Notes: generated by a model from the letters alone, not told the origin. DNA of 64,000 bases from Gemmatimonadota bacterium (GCA_003248075.1 QJYK01000276.1:1-64000), one strand, 5' to 3'. Counted from the first letter of the stretch, positions 1-10,697 are shown. Made by a program: numbers and translations.

Positions 1-792
1 GACGTGTTCATCGTGCAGCCGACGCCGGCACCGGCCGACAACATGATGGAGCTGCTCCTCCTCATCGATGCCGCGAAGAGAGCATCCGCGGCTCGCGTGA
101 CGGCGGTGGTCCCATACTTCGGCTACGGCAGGCAGGACCGGAAGGATCAGCCGCGGGTAGCGATCGGGGCCAAGCTGGTGGCGAACCTGATGGTGGCCGC
201 CGGTGCCGATCGCGTGGTGTCCATCGATTTCCACCAGCATCAGATCCAGGGGTTCTTCGACATCCCGGTCGACCATCTGTACGCCGCTCCCGTGTTGACC
301 AAGTACTTCCGCGACCTCGGTCTGCAGGATCTCGTGGTCGTGGCACCGGACGTGGGCTCGGCCAAGATGGCCCGCGGGTTCGCGAAACGGTTGGGCGCGT
401 CACTCGCCATCATCGACAAGCGGCGCCCGACAGCCAACGTGGCCGAGGTGTTGAACGTCGTGGGAGAAGTGGACGGAAAGACCGCGCTGCTCACCGACGA
501 CATGGTCGATACGGGTGGCACCCTGGCCAACGCCGTGTGCGCCTTGCGCGACCGGGGCGCCCGGGCGGTCTACGCCTGCGCCACCCACGCGCTCCTGTCC
601 GGTCAAGCTTCGGAGAAGCTGGCGGAGGCGCCATTGGAGGAGATGGTCGTCACCAACACGATCCATGTCCCCGACGAACGGCGCTTCGACAACCTGAAGA
701 TCCTGTCCGTCGCGGACCTGCTCGCGAAGGCCATCGACCACATCCACTCGAACGAATCGGTCAGTCAGCTGTTCGAGACCCCTCCCGACTGA
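1..792 (+). CDS. prs: Ribose-phosphate pyrophosphokinase, 5' end cut by window edge
   Basis: Makes PRPP from ribose 5-phosphate and ATP, feeding nucleotide, histidine and tryptophan synthesis in the cytosol. The frame is open from base 1, and 263 residues are visible against about 310-320 for the family, so roughly 50 N-terminal residues lie outside the window. Visible hallmarks are the flexible-loop sequence YFGYGRQDRKDQPR, the segment SIDFHQHQIQGFFDIPVDHL and the PRPP-binding loop DDMVDTGGT near base 500. The apparent GTG at base 4 is internal (the frame reads DVFIVQPT, a conserved interior segment). It is followed at 65 bases by rplY and pth, the prs-ctc-pth order common in bacteria. Confidence 0.95.
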   Translation, partial: DVFIVQPTPAPADNMMELLLLIDAAKRASAARVTAVVPYFGYGRQDRKDQPRVAIGAKLVANLMVAAGADRVVSIDFHQHQIQGFFDIPVDHLYAAPVLTKYFRDLGLQDLVVVAPDVGSAKMARGFAKRLGASLAIIDKRRPTANVAEVLNVVGEVDGKTALLTDDMVDTGGTLANAVCALRDRGARAVYACATHALLSGQASEKLAEAPLEEMVVTNTIHVPDERRFDNLKILSVADLLAKAIDHIHSNESVSQLFETPPD

Positions 793-856
793 GCCGAGCG
801 AGGGCTTCCGTGCCCGGAGTCGGTCCCGCGGGTCCCCCATCATCAGGCAGAAGACG

Positions 857-1516
857 ATGACGATCACGAAGAGCTTGAAGGCCACGAAGCGAGATGGCAC
901 CGGCAAGGGTGTCGCTCGCAAGCTCCGGCAGTCCGGCCGCGTGCCGGCGGTCCTCTATGGCTCGGGCCTGGACGCGCTGCACCTCACGCTGGACGCGATG
1001 GAGGTCGAGCACCTCTTCGCGGCGATCTCGGTGGAGAACACGATCGTCGAGCTCGACATCGAGGGTGAGAAGCAGACGCAGCAGACCCTCGTGCGTGAGA
1101 TCCAGGCGCACCCGGTGAAGAACAGCCTCGTCCACGTCGACTTCCTGCGCATCCAGAAGGGCGTCGCCGTGGACGTGGAGGTGCCGGTTCACCTCGTGGG
1201 CACCCCGATCGGCGTGAAGCAGCATGGGGGCGTCCTGGAGCAGATCATCCACGAGATCGAGGTTCGCTGCATCCCGTCCATGATCCCCGAGTCGTTCGAG
1301 GTCGATGTATCCGGTCTCGACATCGACGACGCGCTCCGGGTCTCGGACCTGGTGTTCGAGGAAGGGGTCACGCCGACCATCGAGAAGGAGCGCACCGTGT
1401 GTCAGGTGGCGCCGCCGCGGGCCGTGGCCGTCGAGGGCGAGGTTGCCGAGACACTCGAGCCCGGCGAGGCCGCAGAGCCGGAGGTGATCGGCGATTCGGA
1501 GCGGGACGAGGAATAG
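857..1516 (+). CDS. rplY: 50S ribosomal protein L25/general stress protein Ctc
   Basis: Binds 5S rRNA in the large subunit. At 219 residues it is the long (CTC/TL5) form: an N-terminal L25 beta-barrel (about residues 1-95, with the typical GKGVARKLRQSGRVPAVLYG segment) and the C-terminal TL5-type domain (about 100-190), followed by an acidic tail rich in Glu and Ala. The ATG at 857 is chosen because the basic L25 N-terminus starts there. It lies between prs and pth, probably in the same transcription unit. No oddities. Confidence 0.95.
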   Translation: MTITKSLKATKRDGTGKGVARKLRQSGRVPAVLYGSGLDALHLTLDAMEVEHLFAAISVENTIVELDIEGEKQTQQTLVREIQAHPVKNSLVHVDFLRIQKGVAVDVEVPVHLVGTPIGVKQHGGVLEQIIHEIEVRCIPSMIPESFEVDVSGLDIDDALRVSDLVFEEGVTPTIEKERTVCQVAPPRAVAVEGEVAETLEPGEAAEPEVIGDSERDEE

Positions 1517-1534
1517 CCCGGAGCCGACGCCGGC

Positions 1535-2098
1535 ATGAAGGTGATCGTCGGGCTGGGGAATCCCGGCCCGGAGTACGACGCCACCCGACACAACGTCGGA
1601 TGGTGGGCCGTCGACCGACTCGCGTACGATTGGGACTTCGGCCCCTTCGTCCGAGACGGACGCGCGGTCGTAAGCGAGGGAAGGGTGGGCGACGAGCCGG
1701 TTCGACTGGTGAAGCCGACCACCTACGTGAACAAGAGCGGCCAAGCGCTCCGCTCCTTCACCGGGTTGGATGTGTTCGACCCGTCGGAAGACCTGCTCGT
1801 GGTGGTGGACGACGCGGCCCTCGACGTGGGCCGCGTGCGCTTTCGTCCTCAGGGCAGCCCTGGAGGGCACAACGGGCTGAAGTCGGTCTCGGGCGCGCTG
1901 CGCTCGGACCACTACGCGCGCTTGAGGATCGGCGTGGGAACGAAGCCGGAAGGGATGGACCTCGCGGATTGGGTGCTGTCCCCGATGCCGGAGGAGGACG
2001 AGGAGGTCGTGGTGGGGCTCCTGCCGGAGCTCACCCGGGGGGTGGAGACCTGGATCCGCGAGGGAATCGAGGCGGCCATGAGCCGCTTCAACCGTTGA
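1535..2098 (+). CDS. pth: Peptidyl-tRNA hydrolase
   Basis: Releases tRNA from peptidyl-tRNA that drops off stalled ribosomes. The 187-residue protein has the family length and the N-terminal signature GLGNPGPEYDATRHNVGWW, which contains the catalytic His in RHNVG. The downstream substrate-binding segments VKPTTYVNKSGQA and GSPGGHNGLKS are also present. The ATG at 1535 follows 18 bases after rplY, so the two are likely co-transcribed. The next gene starts 40 bases later. Confidence 0.96.
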   Translation: MKVIVGLGNPGPEYDATRHNVGWWAVDRLAYDWDFGPFVRDGRAVVSEGRVGDEPVRLVKPTTYVNKSGQALRSFTGLDVFDPSEDLLVVVDDAALDVGRVRFRPQGSPGGHNGLKSVSGALRSDHYARLRIGVGTKPEGMDLADWVLSPMPEEDEEVVVGLLPELTRGVETWIREGIEAAMSRFNR

Positions 2099-2138
2099 AG
2101 CCGACTGAGCACCGAGGAAAGAAGGGGAAGACGACCCG

Positions 2139-4271
<2,133 letters not shown>

Positions 4272-4298
4272 CGCCGGACCGTAGCGTCAGGAAGTCGA

Positions 4299-4332
4299 CG
4301 GGGCCGGGCCTCCTCGGGGGGGTCTGGCCCCG
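4299..4332 (+). other. GC-rich hairpin between hppA and the M20 gene
   Basis: CGGGGCC at 4299-4305 pairs with GGCCCCG at 4326-4332, six bases before the start codon of the next gene. It could end hppA transcription or cover the translation start of the M20 gene. No T-run follows, so it is not a standard intrinsic terminator. Confidence 0.35.
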
Positions 4333-4338
4333 CGCCAC

Positions 4339-5526
4339 ATGGGAGCAAGCGTGAACGATCCAAAGAAGGCACCCACGTTCGAAAACGCGCTGGCCTTCGC
4401 CAGCGATCTGATCCGCATTCCTGGGCTCCCGGGACAGGAGGGCGACGTCGCCCGCCGCGTCCGGGAGGAGATGGAGTCACTGGGGCTCGTCGACGTCCGA
4501 ATCGACGAGGCTGGCAATGTGATCGGCATCGCTCGTGGACGCGGCGAGGCGCCTCCGGCCCTGCTGAACTCGGAGTGGGAGGTGCCCCCTTTCTCCGGCG
4601 AGGTCCGAGACGGCTTCCTGCACGGCCGCGGCGCGATGGACATCAAGGGCCCGCTGGCCTTGCAGACCTATGCGGCGGCTGCGCTGGCCGGCAAGGCCCC
4701 GGGCGACGTGATCGTGGCGCACACCGTGCTCGAAGAGCGTGGCGGGCTGGGGATGAAGACACTGCTGGAGTCGGGGTCCGTGGCTCCGGGGGTGGTGATC
4801 ATCGGGGAGGCGACGCACGGTGACGTCTGCATCGGGCACCGCGGGCGTGCGGAGCTCGAGGTCGTGATCGGTGGGGTAGCGGGGCACGCCAGCGCTCCCG
4901 CACGGGCTCACAATGCCCTCGACTTGCTGGGCGACGTTCTCGCCGCGATCCGTGACCTCGCTTCCCGGCAGGGCTCCGACCCTGTGCTCGGGCCGGCGAC
5001 CGTCGCCGCTACCATGGTCGATGTCTTGCCGGAGAGCCGCAACGTCATCCCCGACCGGGTCGTGGTGGTGCTCGATTGGAGGATCCTGCCCGGTGACCGC
5101 GACCAGGAGCTGGTGGGTCGGGTCCGGCAGGCGATCGAATCCCGCATCGGGACGACGCCGGAGGGCTACTCGATCGCCGCGCGCATGGGTGTGGAGCGTC
5201 AGACCACGTGGACCGGGTTGGCGGAGGACAAGGACCTCTTCACGCCCGGCTTCCTCATGGAACCCGACCACCGCGTGGTGCGGGCGGCGGCCGAGGCAGT
5301 CGGGCGTCGCGGCGACGAAGCGCGGCCCGCCGAGGTGAGGCCCTGGACCTTCGCCACCGACGGTGGTTGGTCGTGCGGGGTACACGGCATTCCCACCGTC
5401 GGCTTCGCCCCGGGCGAGGAGCGGTACGCGCACACGAACCGGGAGCGCCTCGACGTGGAGGAGGCCCGCTGGGTGTTCGAGCGGCACGGGCAGCTCATCC
5501 CTGCCGTGCAGTTGGCGGCCCGTTGA
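4339..5526 (+). CDS. M20/ArgE-type metallohydrolase with catalytic HxD segment missing
   Basis: M20 family members are di-zinc amidohydrolases (peptidases, deacetylases). The 395-residue protein retains the bridging-Asp region GRGAMDIKG (about residues 97-104), the catalytic/ligand Glu pair in VLEERGGLG, the ligand in IGEATHG, the dimerisation-domain segment [17 protein letters not shown], and the C-terminal His in YAHTNRERL. What is missing is the strand carrying H-x-D-T-V-P, which should sit between ALLN (residue 77) and [12 protein letters not shown]. The flanking residues read as if about a dozen residues had been removed in frame. As read, the protein lacks one metal ligand and the catalytic Asp, so it may be inactive, or the sequence may carry an assembly deletion. 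The stop overlaps the ychF start (TGATG). Substrate unknown. Confidence 0.8.
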   Translation: MGASVNDPKKAPTFENALAFASDLIRIPGLPGQEGDVARRVREEMESLGLVDVRIDEAGNVIGIARGRGEAPPALLNSEWEVPPFSGEVRDGFLHGRGAMDIKGPLALQTYAAAALAGKAPGDVIVAHTVLEERGGLGMKTLLESGSVAPGVVIIGEATHGDVCIGHRGRAELEVVIGGVAGHASAPARAHNALDLLGDVLAAIRDLASRQGSDPVLGPATVAATMVDVLPESRNVIPDRVVVVLDWRILPGDRDQELVGRVRQAIESRIGTTPEGYSIAARMGVERQTTWTGLAEDKDLFTPGFLMEPDHRVVRAAAEAVGRRGDEARPAEVRPWTFATDGGWSCGVHGIPTVGFAPGEERYAHTNRERLDVEEARWVFERHGQLIPAVQLAAR

Positions 5527-6623
5527 TGCTGCGCATCGGGATCGTCGGGCTGCCCAACGTGGGCAAGTCCTCCCTGTTCAACGCGCTGACGGCAGCTGCC
5601 GCCCCTTCGGAGAACTACCCGTTTTGCACGGTGGATCCCAACGTCGGCACCGTGGAGGTCCCCGACCCCCGTCTCGACGACATCCACCGCCTGGCGGGTT
5701 CCGCGACCCGTGTCCCGACGGTCATCCAGTTCGTCGACATCGCGGGGCTGGTCGAGGGAGCGTCGGAAGGGGAAGGGCTGGGCAACAAGTTCCTGGCCAA
5801 CATTCGGGAGGTCGACGCGATCGCGCACGTGTTGCGATGCTTCGAGGACGATGACGTGGCGCACGTCTCGGGCAGCGTCGACCCCATGCGCGACCGCGAG
5901 ATCGTGGAGACCGAGCTCGCGTTGGCGGACCTGGAGCTCGTGGAGCGACGACTCGAGAAGGTCGAGAAGAAGGCGAAGTCGGGCGAGAAGGACGCGGTTC
6001 GCGAGGCGGCGGCCCTGCGCCGTGCCGCCGTGCCGCTCGCCGAGGGGAGGCCGGTCCGTTCCGCCACCCTGACCGACGAGGAGCGGCGGATCCTGACACA
6101 GTTCCAGCTGCTCACGCTCAAGCCGATCCTCTACGTGGCCAACGTCGGGGAGGAGGACCTTCCAGCTGGCGCGAACCGCTGGACGGACGCCCTCGACCGG
6201 GTCATCCGCGAGGAGGGCGACGCCGAGAGGGTCTCAGTGTGCTCCGCGATCGAGGCGGAGCTCGCGCAGCTGGACGACGAGCACCGGGACGAGTTTCTGC
6301 GAGAACTGGGGCTCGAGGAGCGTGGCCTCGACCGGCTCATCCATGCAGGGTACCACCTGCTGGGCCTGATCACGTTCTTCACCACGGGCGAGAACGAGTC
6401 GCGCGCGTGGACCGTCCACCGAGGTGTACGGGCGCCGCAGGCGGCAGGCGAGATCCACTCGGACTTCGAGCGCGGCTTCATCCGCGCCGAGACGATCGCG
6501 TACGAGACATTCCGGGAGGCCGGCTCCTGGAAGGCGGCCAGGGACCGGGGACTGATCCGCTCGGAGGGCAAGGACTACGTGGTCCAGGACGCCGACATCA
6601 TGCTCTTCCGCTTCAACGTGTAG
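5526..6623 (+). CDS. ychF: Ribosome-binding ATPase YchF (OLA1 family)
   Basis: Obg-family P-loop protein that binds ribosomes and prefers ATP over GTP. The 365-residue protein starts with GIVGLPNVGKSSLFNAL (Walker A), then FVDIAGLVEGAS (G3). Its G4 reads NVGE, in the NxxE form typical of YchF/OLA1, rather than NKxD. A coiled-coil insertion (about 130-175) and a C-terminal TGS domain (WTVHRGVRAPQAAGEIHSDF) complete the architecture. The ATG at 5526 overlaps the upstream stop by one base; longer in-frame starts would lie inside the M20 gene and add non-conserved sequence. Confidence 0.96.
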   Translation: MLRIGIVGLPNVGKSSLFNALTAAAAPSENYPFCTVDPNVGTVEVPDPRLDDIHRLAGSATRVPTVIQFVDIAGLVEGASEGEGLGNKFLANIREVDAIAHVLRCFEDDDVAHVSGSVDPMRDREIVETELALADLELVERRLEKVEKKAKSGEKDAVREAAALRRAAVPLAEGRPVRSATLTDEERRILTQFQLLTLKPILYVANVGEEDLPAGANRWTDALDRVIREEGDAERVSVCSAIEAELAQLDDEHRDEFLRELGLEERGLDRLIHAGYHLLGLITFFTTGENESRAWTVHRGVRAPQAAGEIHSDFERGFIRAETIAYETFREAGSWKAARDRGLIRSEGKDYVVQDADIMLFRFNV

Positions 6624-6673
6624 CGCCTCGAACGAGACCACACGAAGCAGCCGAACTTCTTCCCTGGAGGTCC

Positions 6674-7018
6674 GTGAGCGAGCTACAACTCACGACGCGG
6701 TTCGCGATTCACGATGGCAAGCTGGGCGAGTTCAAGAGCCTGGCCAGCCGGTGCATGGAGGTGGTGCGAGAGAAGGACTCCGGCACGCTGCAGTATGACT
6801 GGTTCTTGAACGCCGACGGAACGGAGTGTGTTCTCCGTGAACGTTACCGCGACTCCGACGCGGTGCTGGAGCACGCCGTCAACCTCGGAGATCTCATGGG
6901 ACGCTTCATGAGCATCAGCGATCCAGACGTCGAGATCTGCGGCGCTCCCACCGATGCTTTGCCCGAGGCGATGGCCGCGCTTCAACCTCGAGTCTACTCG
7001 GCGTACCCGTCGATCTAG
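6674..7018 (+). CDS. Antibiotic biosynthesis monooxygenase (ABM)-domain protein
   Basis: A 114-residue single-domain protein of the dimeric ferredoxin-like ABM fold (putative quinol monooxygenase type). It shows the usual strand-helix pattern: TRFAIHDGKLGEFKSLA, then DSGTLQYDWFLNADGTECVL, then RERYRDSDAVLEHAVN. The GTG start at 6674 is favoured by the CTGGAGG site just upstream; the longer frame reaching back to 6239 is antisense-like noise over ychF. Substrate unknown. It follows ychF by 50 bases and may be co-transcribed. Confidence 0.8.
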   Translation: MSELQLTTRFAIHDGKLGEFKSLASRCMEVVREKDSGTLQYDWFLNADGTECVLRERYRDSDAVLEHAVNLGDLMGRFMSISDPDVEICGAPTDALPEAMAALQPRVYSAYPSI

Positions 7019-7116
7019 GCAAGACGTGCGGCCCGCAGAATCCATCGGAATCCGCTCATCGAGCCGGCACCTCCGGGGGGGGCGGCACCACGAGGACAGT
7101 CCAGCTGGGTCGATCC

Positions 7117-8277
7117 GTGGTGCTCGCCGTGGCCGCGGCGAGCCTCAGCTGCAAGGGAGAGCCCGATCCTCCTGGATGGGTGGTCCGCGATAGCGCGGGC
7201 GTCCAGGTCGTCGAGTCCTCCTCACCGCAGTGGGGAGACGTGTCGCCGTGGACGGTGGATACGGTGCCCGTCGTCGACCTTGCGGCCTCCGGGAGCGGAT
7301 CACCGCACGACTTCATGAGCGTGCGAGACGTGCGCCGCCTGACCGACGGCCGCCTCGTGGTGCTCGACGAGGGGCTCGACGAGATCAGAGCCTTCGGTCC
7401 GGATGGGGAGTTCGTGACGTCACTGGGTCGCGAGGGTGACGGACCCGGTGAGTTTCGGCGTCCCCAGCGGATTCTACCGTTCCGAGGCGACTCGATCGTC
7501 GTTTGGGACTTCTGGCTGCTCCGCATCACGGTTCTCGGCCCCCAGCTCGAGCTCGGGCGCGTGGAGAGTGCGCGCGATGCCGGGGTGCGGCTGTCGCGGG
7601 ATCTGTTCTGGAGTGGCGACTCGACGTTCATCGGCACGGAGTACAGGATCGATCCCGACGATCAGCTGCTCGGCCACTACCGACGACCGATGCAGATAAG
7701 CCGGGTCTCGTTCGAATCCGGTCGCCGCGACTCGCTCGCCATGCTCGCGGGTTTCGAGGGGTACTCCTTCGAGCGCGGTGACGCCCGGCCGCCATTCGCC
7801 AAGTCCAGCGTCGCGGCGTTGAGAGGCACCCACGTGGTCGCTGGCGACGCTGATGCGATGGAGTTCCGGATACATGACTCGTCAGGTGCGCTGAGGCAGA
7901 TCGTCCGCGTTCCCGAGTACGACCTTTCCATCCCCCCGGGTCAGCGAGCGCGAGAGCTGGAGGCTCTGCTACAGCCCGGAGCTCCGCCGGTGCTCCGCTC
8001 CGTGAGGGACCAGATGGCGGTGCCGGACAAGAGGCCGGCGTACTCGACCCTGCGTGTGGACGCACTGGGTTATCTCTGGGCCTCCCGCTACCGCGCGGTC
8101 GGCAGCTTCGATGGGGGGGAGGTTTGGGAGGTCTTCTCACCCGAGGGCGCCTGGATGGGATCCGTCGGGACGCCACCACGCTTCGAGGTGTTCGACATCG
8201 GCTCCGATTATCTCACCGGCGTCTTCAGAGACGATCTCGATATCGAACACCCGCAGGTGCTGTCCCTGAGCCGGTAG
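7117..8277 (+). CDS. Six-bladed beta-propeller secreted or lipoprotein-like protein
   Basis: The 386-residue protein begins with a short hydrophobic stretch ending in Cys (AVAAASLSCKGE), which suggests a signal peptide, possibly lipidated, though the lipobox is imperfect. The rest resembles the 6-bladed beta-propeller proteins common in Gemmatimonadota: WVVRDSAGVQVVESSSPQW, repeated blades with LTDGRLVVLDEG, IRAFGPDGEFVTSLGREG, and GPGEF. No enzyme motif is visible; such proteins are usually of unknown or binding function. GTG at 7117 is the earliest in-frame start seen and no clear Shine-Dalgarno precedes it, so the true N-terminus is uncertain. Confidence 0.7.
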   Translation: MVLAVAAASLSCKGEPDPPGWVVRDSAGVQVVESSSPQWGDVSPWTVDTVPVVDLAASGSGSPHDFMSVRDVRRLTDGRLVVLDEGLDEIRAFGPDGEFVTSLGREGDGPGEFRRPQRILPFRGDSIVVWDFWLLRITVLGPQLELGRVESARDAGVRLSRDLFWSGDSTFIGTEYRIDPDDQLLGHYRRPMQISRVSFESGRRDSLAMLAGFEGYSFERGDARPPFAKSSVAALRGTHVVAGDADAMEFRIHDSSGALRQIVRVPEYDLSIPPGQRARELEALLQPGAPPVLRSVRDQMAVPDKRPAYSTLRVDALGYLWASRYRAVGSFDGGEVWEVFSPEGAWMGSVGTPPRFEVFDIGSDYLTGVFRDDLDIEHPQVLSLSR

Positions 8278-8292
8278 GGTAGGAGGGAAAGC

Positions 8293-8341
8293 ACGAGCCC
8301 GCCCGGCCAGCCTCTTGGGCATTCCCCCCGGACGGGCTCGT
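8293..8341 (+). terminator. Long hairpin after the propeller gene
   Basis: The 14-base arm ACGAGCCCGCCCGG (8293-8306) pairs with CCGGACGGGCTCGT (8328-8341) with one mismatch, around a 21-base loop, 16 bases after the stop codon. It probably ends the upstream transcript. No long T-run follows, so it may act as a Rho-independent-like or RNA-stabilising hairpin. Confidence 0.5.
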
Positions 8342-8763
8342 ATTCCTCACGGCATTGGGGGCCGCATTCCCACGTTTGTCTCCAGGTCGGCCGGCTCGCA
8401 AGGCTCTTGGGCCTCCGCTGGGGCACGGGACACCGCCGCGGGCACGGTGCTCGGGTGAGGTGGCCGCGCTCCCGGTGCGGTGCGGAGACGACACATCCTG
8501 GGTGGCGCGCACCGTGCCGGGACCGCGGTAGCACCGAATCGGCGAGCCTGGCTGCCGGGCTGGCCCGACACGGAAACGCGACACCCCGGTGGACCCGCCC
8601 CGAGGGCCGATCTGCTCGAACGGCGGCCTGAATGCGCCACCGGTAGGCGTACCGACCGGCAAGAAGTGCCTCCGGGGGGACCGCCGGTGCCGCTGGGGTC
8701 GGACAGGTGGCTGGAAAGCGCGAACCGGCCCGTCGTGTACGTGGCGGCGTCCGGGATCACGTA
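8342..8763. other. Non-coding stretch with an interrupted inverted repeat
   Basis: About 420 bases without a convincing gene; open frames here have shadow-like composition. The main structure is an interrupted inverted repeat: CCGCGG plus GCACGGTGC (8436-8450) facing GCACCGTGC plus CCGCGG (8509-8528). GCACGGTGC is itself a palindrome around its central base, so the same short dyad occurs twice, centres 67 bases apart and some 250-330 bases upstream of the sigma-54 site. This is compatible with paired activator sites or a folded RNA, but neither is shown. Confidence 0.35.
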
Positions 8764-8779
8764 TTGGCACCCCTATTGC
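8764..8779 (+). promoter_or_regulatory. Sigma-54 (-24/-12) promoter
   Basis: TTGGCAC at 8764-8770 followed by five bases and TTGC at 8776-8779 matches the sigma-54 consensus TGGCACG-N4-TTGC except for one base after TGGCAC. The spacing of ten bases between the GG and GC doublets is exactly right. Predicted transcription start is near 8791, giving about a 125-base leader to the small gene at 8915. The window also encodes an NtrC-type activator (54797-56158), though nothing proves that it acts here. No sigma-54 gene is in the window. Confidence 0.6.
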
Positions 8780-8914
8780 GTCAGGGGCCAGCGATCAATG
8801 CGGTATCCAGGTGCTCGTCTCCTCTCACCGCGTGTGATGAGGAGTGAATCAGGCCCCCGCACGGCCACTGCCGCGGTGCCGCTCGCGAGCAGGGCATTCG
8901 CCGAAGGGGGTAAC

Positions 8915-9151
8915 ATGATCGAGTACGCCGCAACGCTGTATACCGGCATCCTGTACGCCGGCCTGGTCATCGCCGTGATCTTCGCCACCTACCTCGTCGT
9001 GACCACGCGTGCGGACCGCAAGCGGGGCTTCGCGGCGGGCCTGGACATGGTGGAAGGGGGCGGTAAGGCCCTGTCGCGGGAGCGGACCGCGCCCGGCGCC
9101 GACCGCGAAGCGACGGCCGATGAGGAGAGGGCGCGGAGGGGCGCCGCCTAA
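8915..9151 (+). CDS. Small single-pass membrane protein, unknown function
   Basis: A 78-residue protein: short N-terminus, one long hydrophobic helix (YTGILYAGLVIAVIFATYLV, about residues 8-27), then a basic stop-transfer segment (TRADRKRG) and a polar, charged cytoplasmic tail. ATG at 8915 is chosen over longer upstream frames because of the GGGGG ribosome-binding stretch five bases before it and because only this part looks protein-like. It lies downstream of the sigma-54 promoter at 8764 and is bracketed by two strong hairpins. I do not recognise the family. Confidence 0.6.
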   Translation: MIEYAATLYTGILYAGLVIAVIFATYLVVTTRADRKRGFAAGLDMVEGGGKALSRERTAPGADREATADEERARRGAA

Positions 9152-9186
9152 GAACAGACGGGCTCGGTCTGCCTCTTTGACTTGCA

Positions 9187-9221
9187 GCGGCAGGCACTTC
9201 GATCGCTGAAGTGCTTGCCGC
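9187..9221 (+). terminator. Strong hairpin after the small membrane protein gene
   Basis: GCGGCAGGCACTTC (9187-9200) and GAAGTGCTTGCCGC (9208-9221) form a 14-pair stem with one mismatch (or G-U pair) and a seven-base loop. It sits 36 bases after the small gene and 58 before the M24 peptidase start. It likely separates the two units; no T-run follows. Confidence 0.5.
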
Positions 9222-9278
9222 TCCATGCGCCCGGCCGCCAGCTTGCCGTGCCCGGACCTCGGAGGAGGGAGAGCGGCG

Positions 9279-10691
9279 ATGTGGATGGCACAGCGGACGG
9301 GCGCCCCGGGAGCACCCGTCGTGGTCGGACTGGTGGCGACATGCCTGGCAGCCTGTGCTTCCCGGGACGAGCTGCCCTCAGGGCTCAGGAGCATCGACGG
9401 CCCCGCGCCGGCGATCGAGACCGCCGAGTATGCCGACAGGCGGTCCGCGATACTCGGGAAGCTCGACGACGGCATCCTCCTGGTGCATGCGCGCCCCGCC
9501 GAAAAAGGGATGGAGCAGTGGGGCTTCGTTCAGGACCCGACGTTCCTGTATTACAGCGGCCTTTCGGAAGTCCCGGGCGCCATCCTGGCGCTCGACGGAG
9601 TCACGGGACGCGTGACCCTCTTCCTGCCGCCAGCGCCCGAGTCCTTCGGCATGCGGGTAGAGGGGCTCATCCCGCTGCCGGAGCCCGAGACGGCCGCGGT
9701 CCTCGGGCTCGACTCGGCCGAGCCCTGGTCCGAGTTCGTGCCCTGGGTGGAGGGTCGGCTCGGTGAGGGTGTGTCGGCCCTGTATGTCGACGAACCCAGA
9801 CGACCCGAGGCCACGGGGGTGCCGCCAGGGATGGAGCCCGTCGCGGGCGATCGCACGCTGTGGCGGACGGCGCTTCACGAGGCCTTTCCACGGGCGCGGA
9901 TCATGAGCGCGAAGGAAGAGATCATGGTGCAGCGGGCGCGGAAGTCCGCCGCAGAGGTCCGCGTTCTCGAGCGTAATGCCCACATGACGGTGGCGAGTCT
10001 GCTCGCGGTGGCCCGGAGTCTGGAGCCCGGTGCGCGACAGCGGCAGACCGAAGGTGTGATGGTGGCGGCGTGCCTCGAGGAGGGCGGGCAGGGGCCGTCG
10101 TTCTGGCCGTGGACGATGTCGGGGCCGAACGCGCACGTGGGGCAGCTTCCAGGCGCCTTCTACCGTTACGACCAGGGTGACCGCGTGGCAGAGCCGGGCG
10201 AGCTCGTGCGGGTGGATGTCGGGTGCGCCGGGGGGCTTTACGGCGCCGATGTCGGCCGCACCCTTCCGGTGTCCGGCCGCTTCGCGCCGGGCCAGGCCGA
10301 AGCGTGGAACCTCCTGGTCGAGGGATATCGGGCCGGGCTGTCCGCCATCGCCGACGGGGTCCCCATTTCCGAGGTCCGGTCGGCGAGCATCGAGGCCGTT
10401 CGAGCGCGCCTCGTGACCACTGCCACCGAGAACAGCCGAGCCGCCGCGGAGGCGATCCTGGCCGGCGGAGAAGCCACCTGGCACATCCACGGTGTGGGGA
10501 TCGACAGCGGGGAAGATCTGCCGGACGTGCTACGCGCCGGCATGGTGCTGGCCTACGAGCCCGGCTTCTCGCTGGGCCCGGACGCCTACTACCTCGAGGA
10601 CATGATCCTGGTCACGGACGGTGGCCACCGGGTCCTCAGCGAGGGCCTTCCCTACACGGCCGACGAGATCGCCGCGGTCATGGGGCACTGA
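9279..10691 (+). CDS. Peptidase M24 (Xaa-Pro aminopeptidase-like) lipoprotein
   Basis: Probably removes N-terminal residues before proline, outside the cytoplasm. The start at ATG 9279 follows GGAGGAGGGA and gives an N-terminus with a signal peptide ending in the lipobox LAAC (residues about 20-23), so it is predicted to be lipid-anchored. An aminopeptidase-P-like N-terminal domain (DDGILLVHARPAEKG, FLYYSGLSEVPGAIL) precedes the pita-bread domain. All five metal ligands are visible: D in VRVDVGCAGG, D in YGADVGRT, H in WHIHGVGI, E in LAYEPGF and E in YYLEDMILV. Length 470. It stands as its own unit between two intergenic gaps. Confidence 0.87.
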   Translation: MWMAQRTGAPGAPVVVGLVATCLAACASRDELPSGLRSIDGPAPAIETAEYADRRSAILGKLDDGILLVHARPAEKGMEQWGFVQDPTFLYYSGLSEVPGAILALDGVTGRVTLFLPPAPESFGMRVEGLIPLPEPETAAVLGLDSAEPWSEFVPWVEGRLGEGVSALYVDEPRRPEATGVPPGMEPVAGDRTLWRTALHEAFPRARIMSAKEEIMVQRARKSAAEVRVLERNAHMTVASLLAVARSLEPGARQRQTEGVMVAACLEEGGQGPSFWPWTMSGPNAHVGQLPGAFYRYDQGDRVAEPGELVRVDVGCAGGLYGADVGRTLPVSGRFAPGQAEAWNLLVEGYRAGLSAIADGVPISEVRSASIEAVRARLVTTATENSRAAAEAILAGGEATWHIHGVGIDSGEDLPDVLRAGMVLAYEPGFSLGPDAYYLEDMILVTDGGHRVLSEGLPYTADEIAAVMGH

Positions 10692-10697
10692 GCATCC

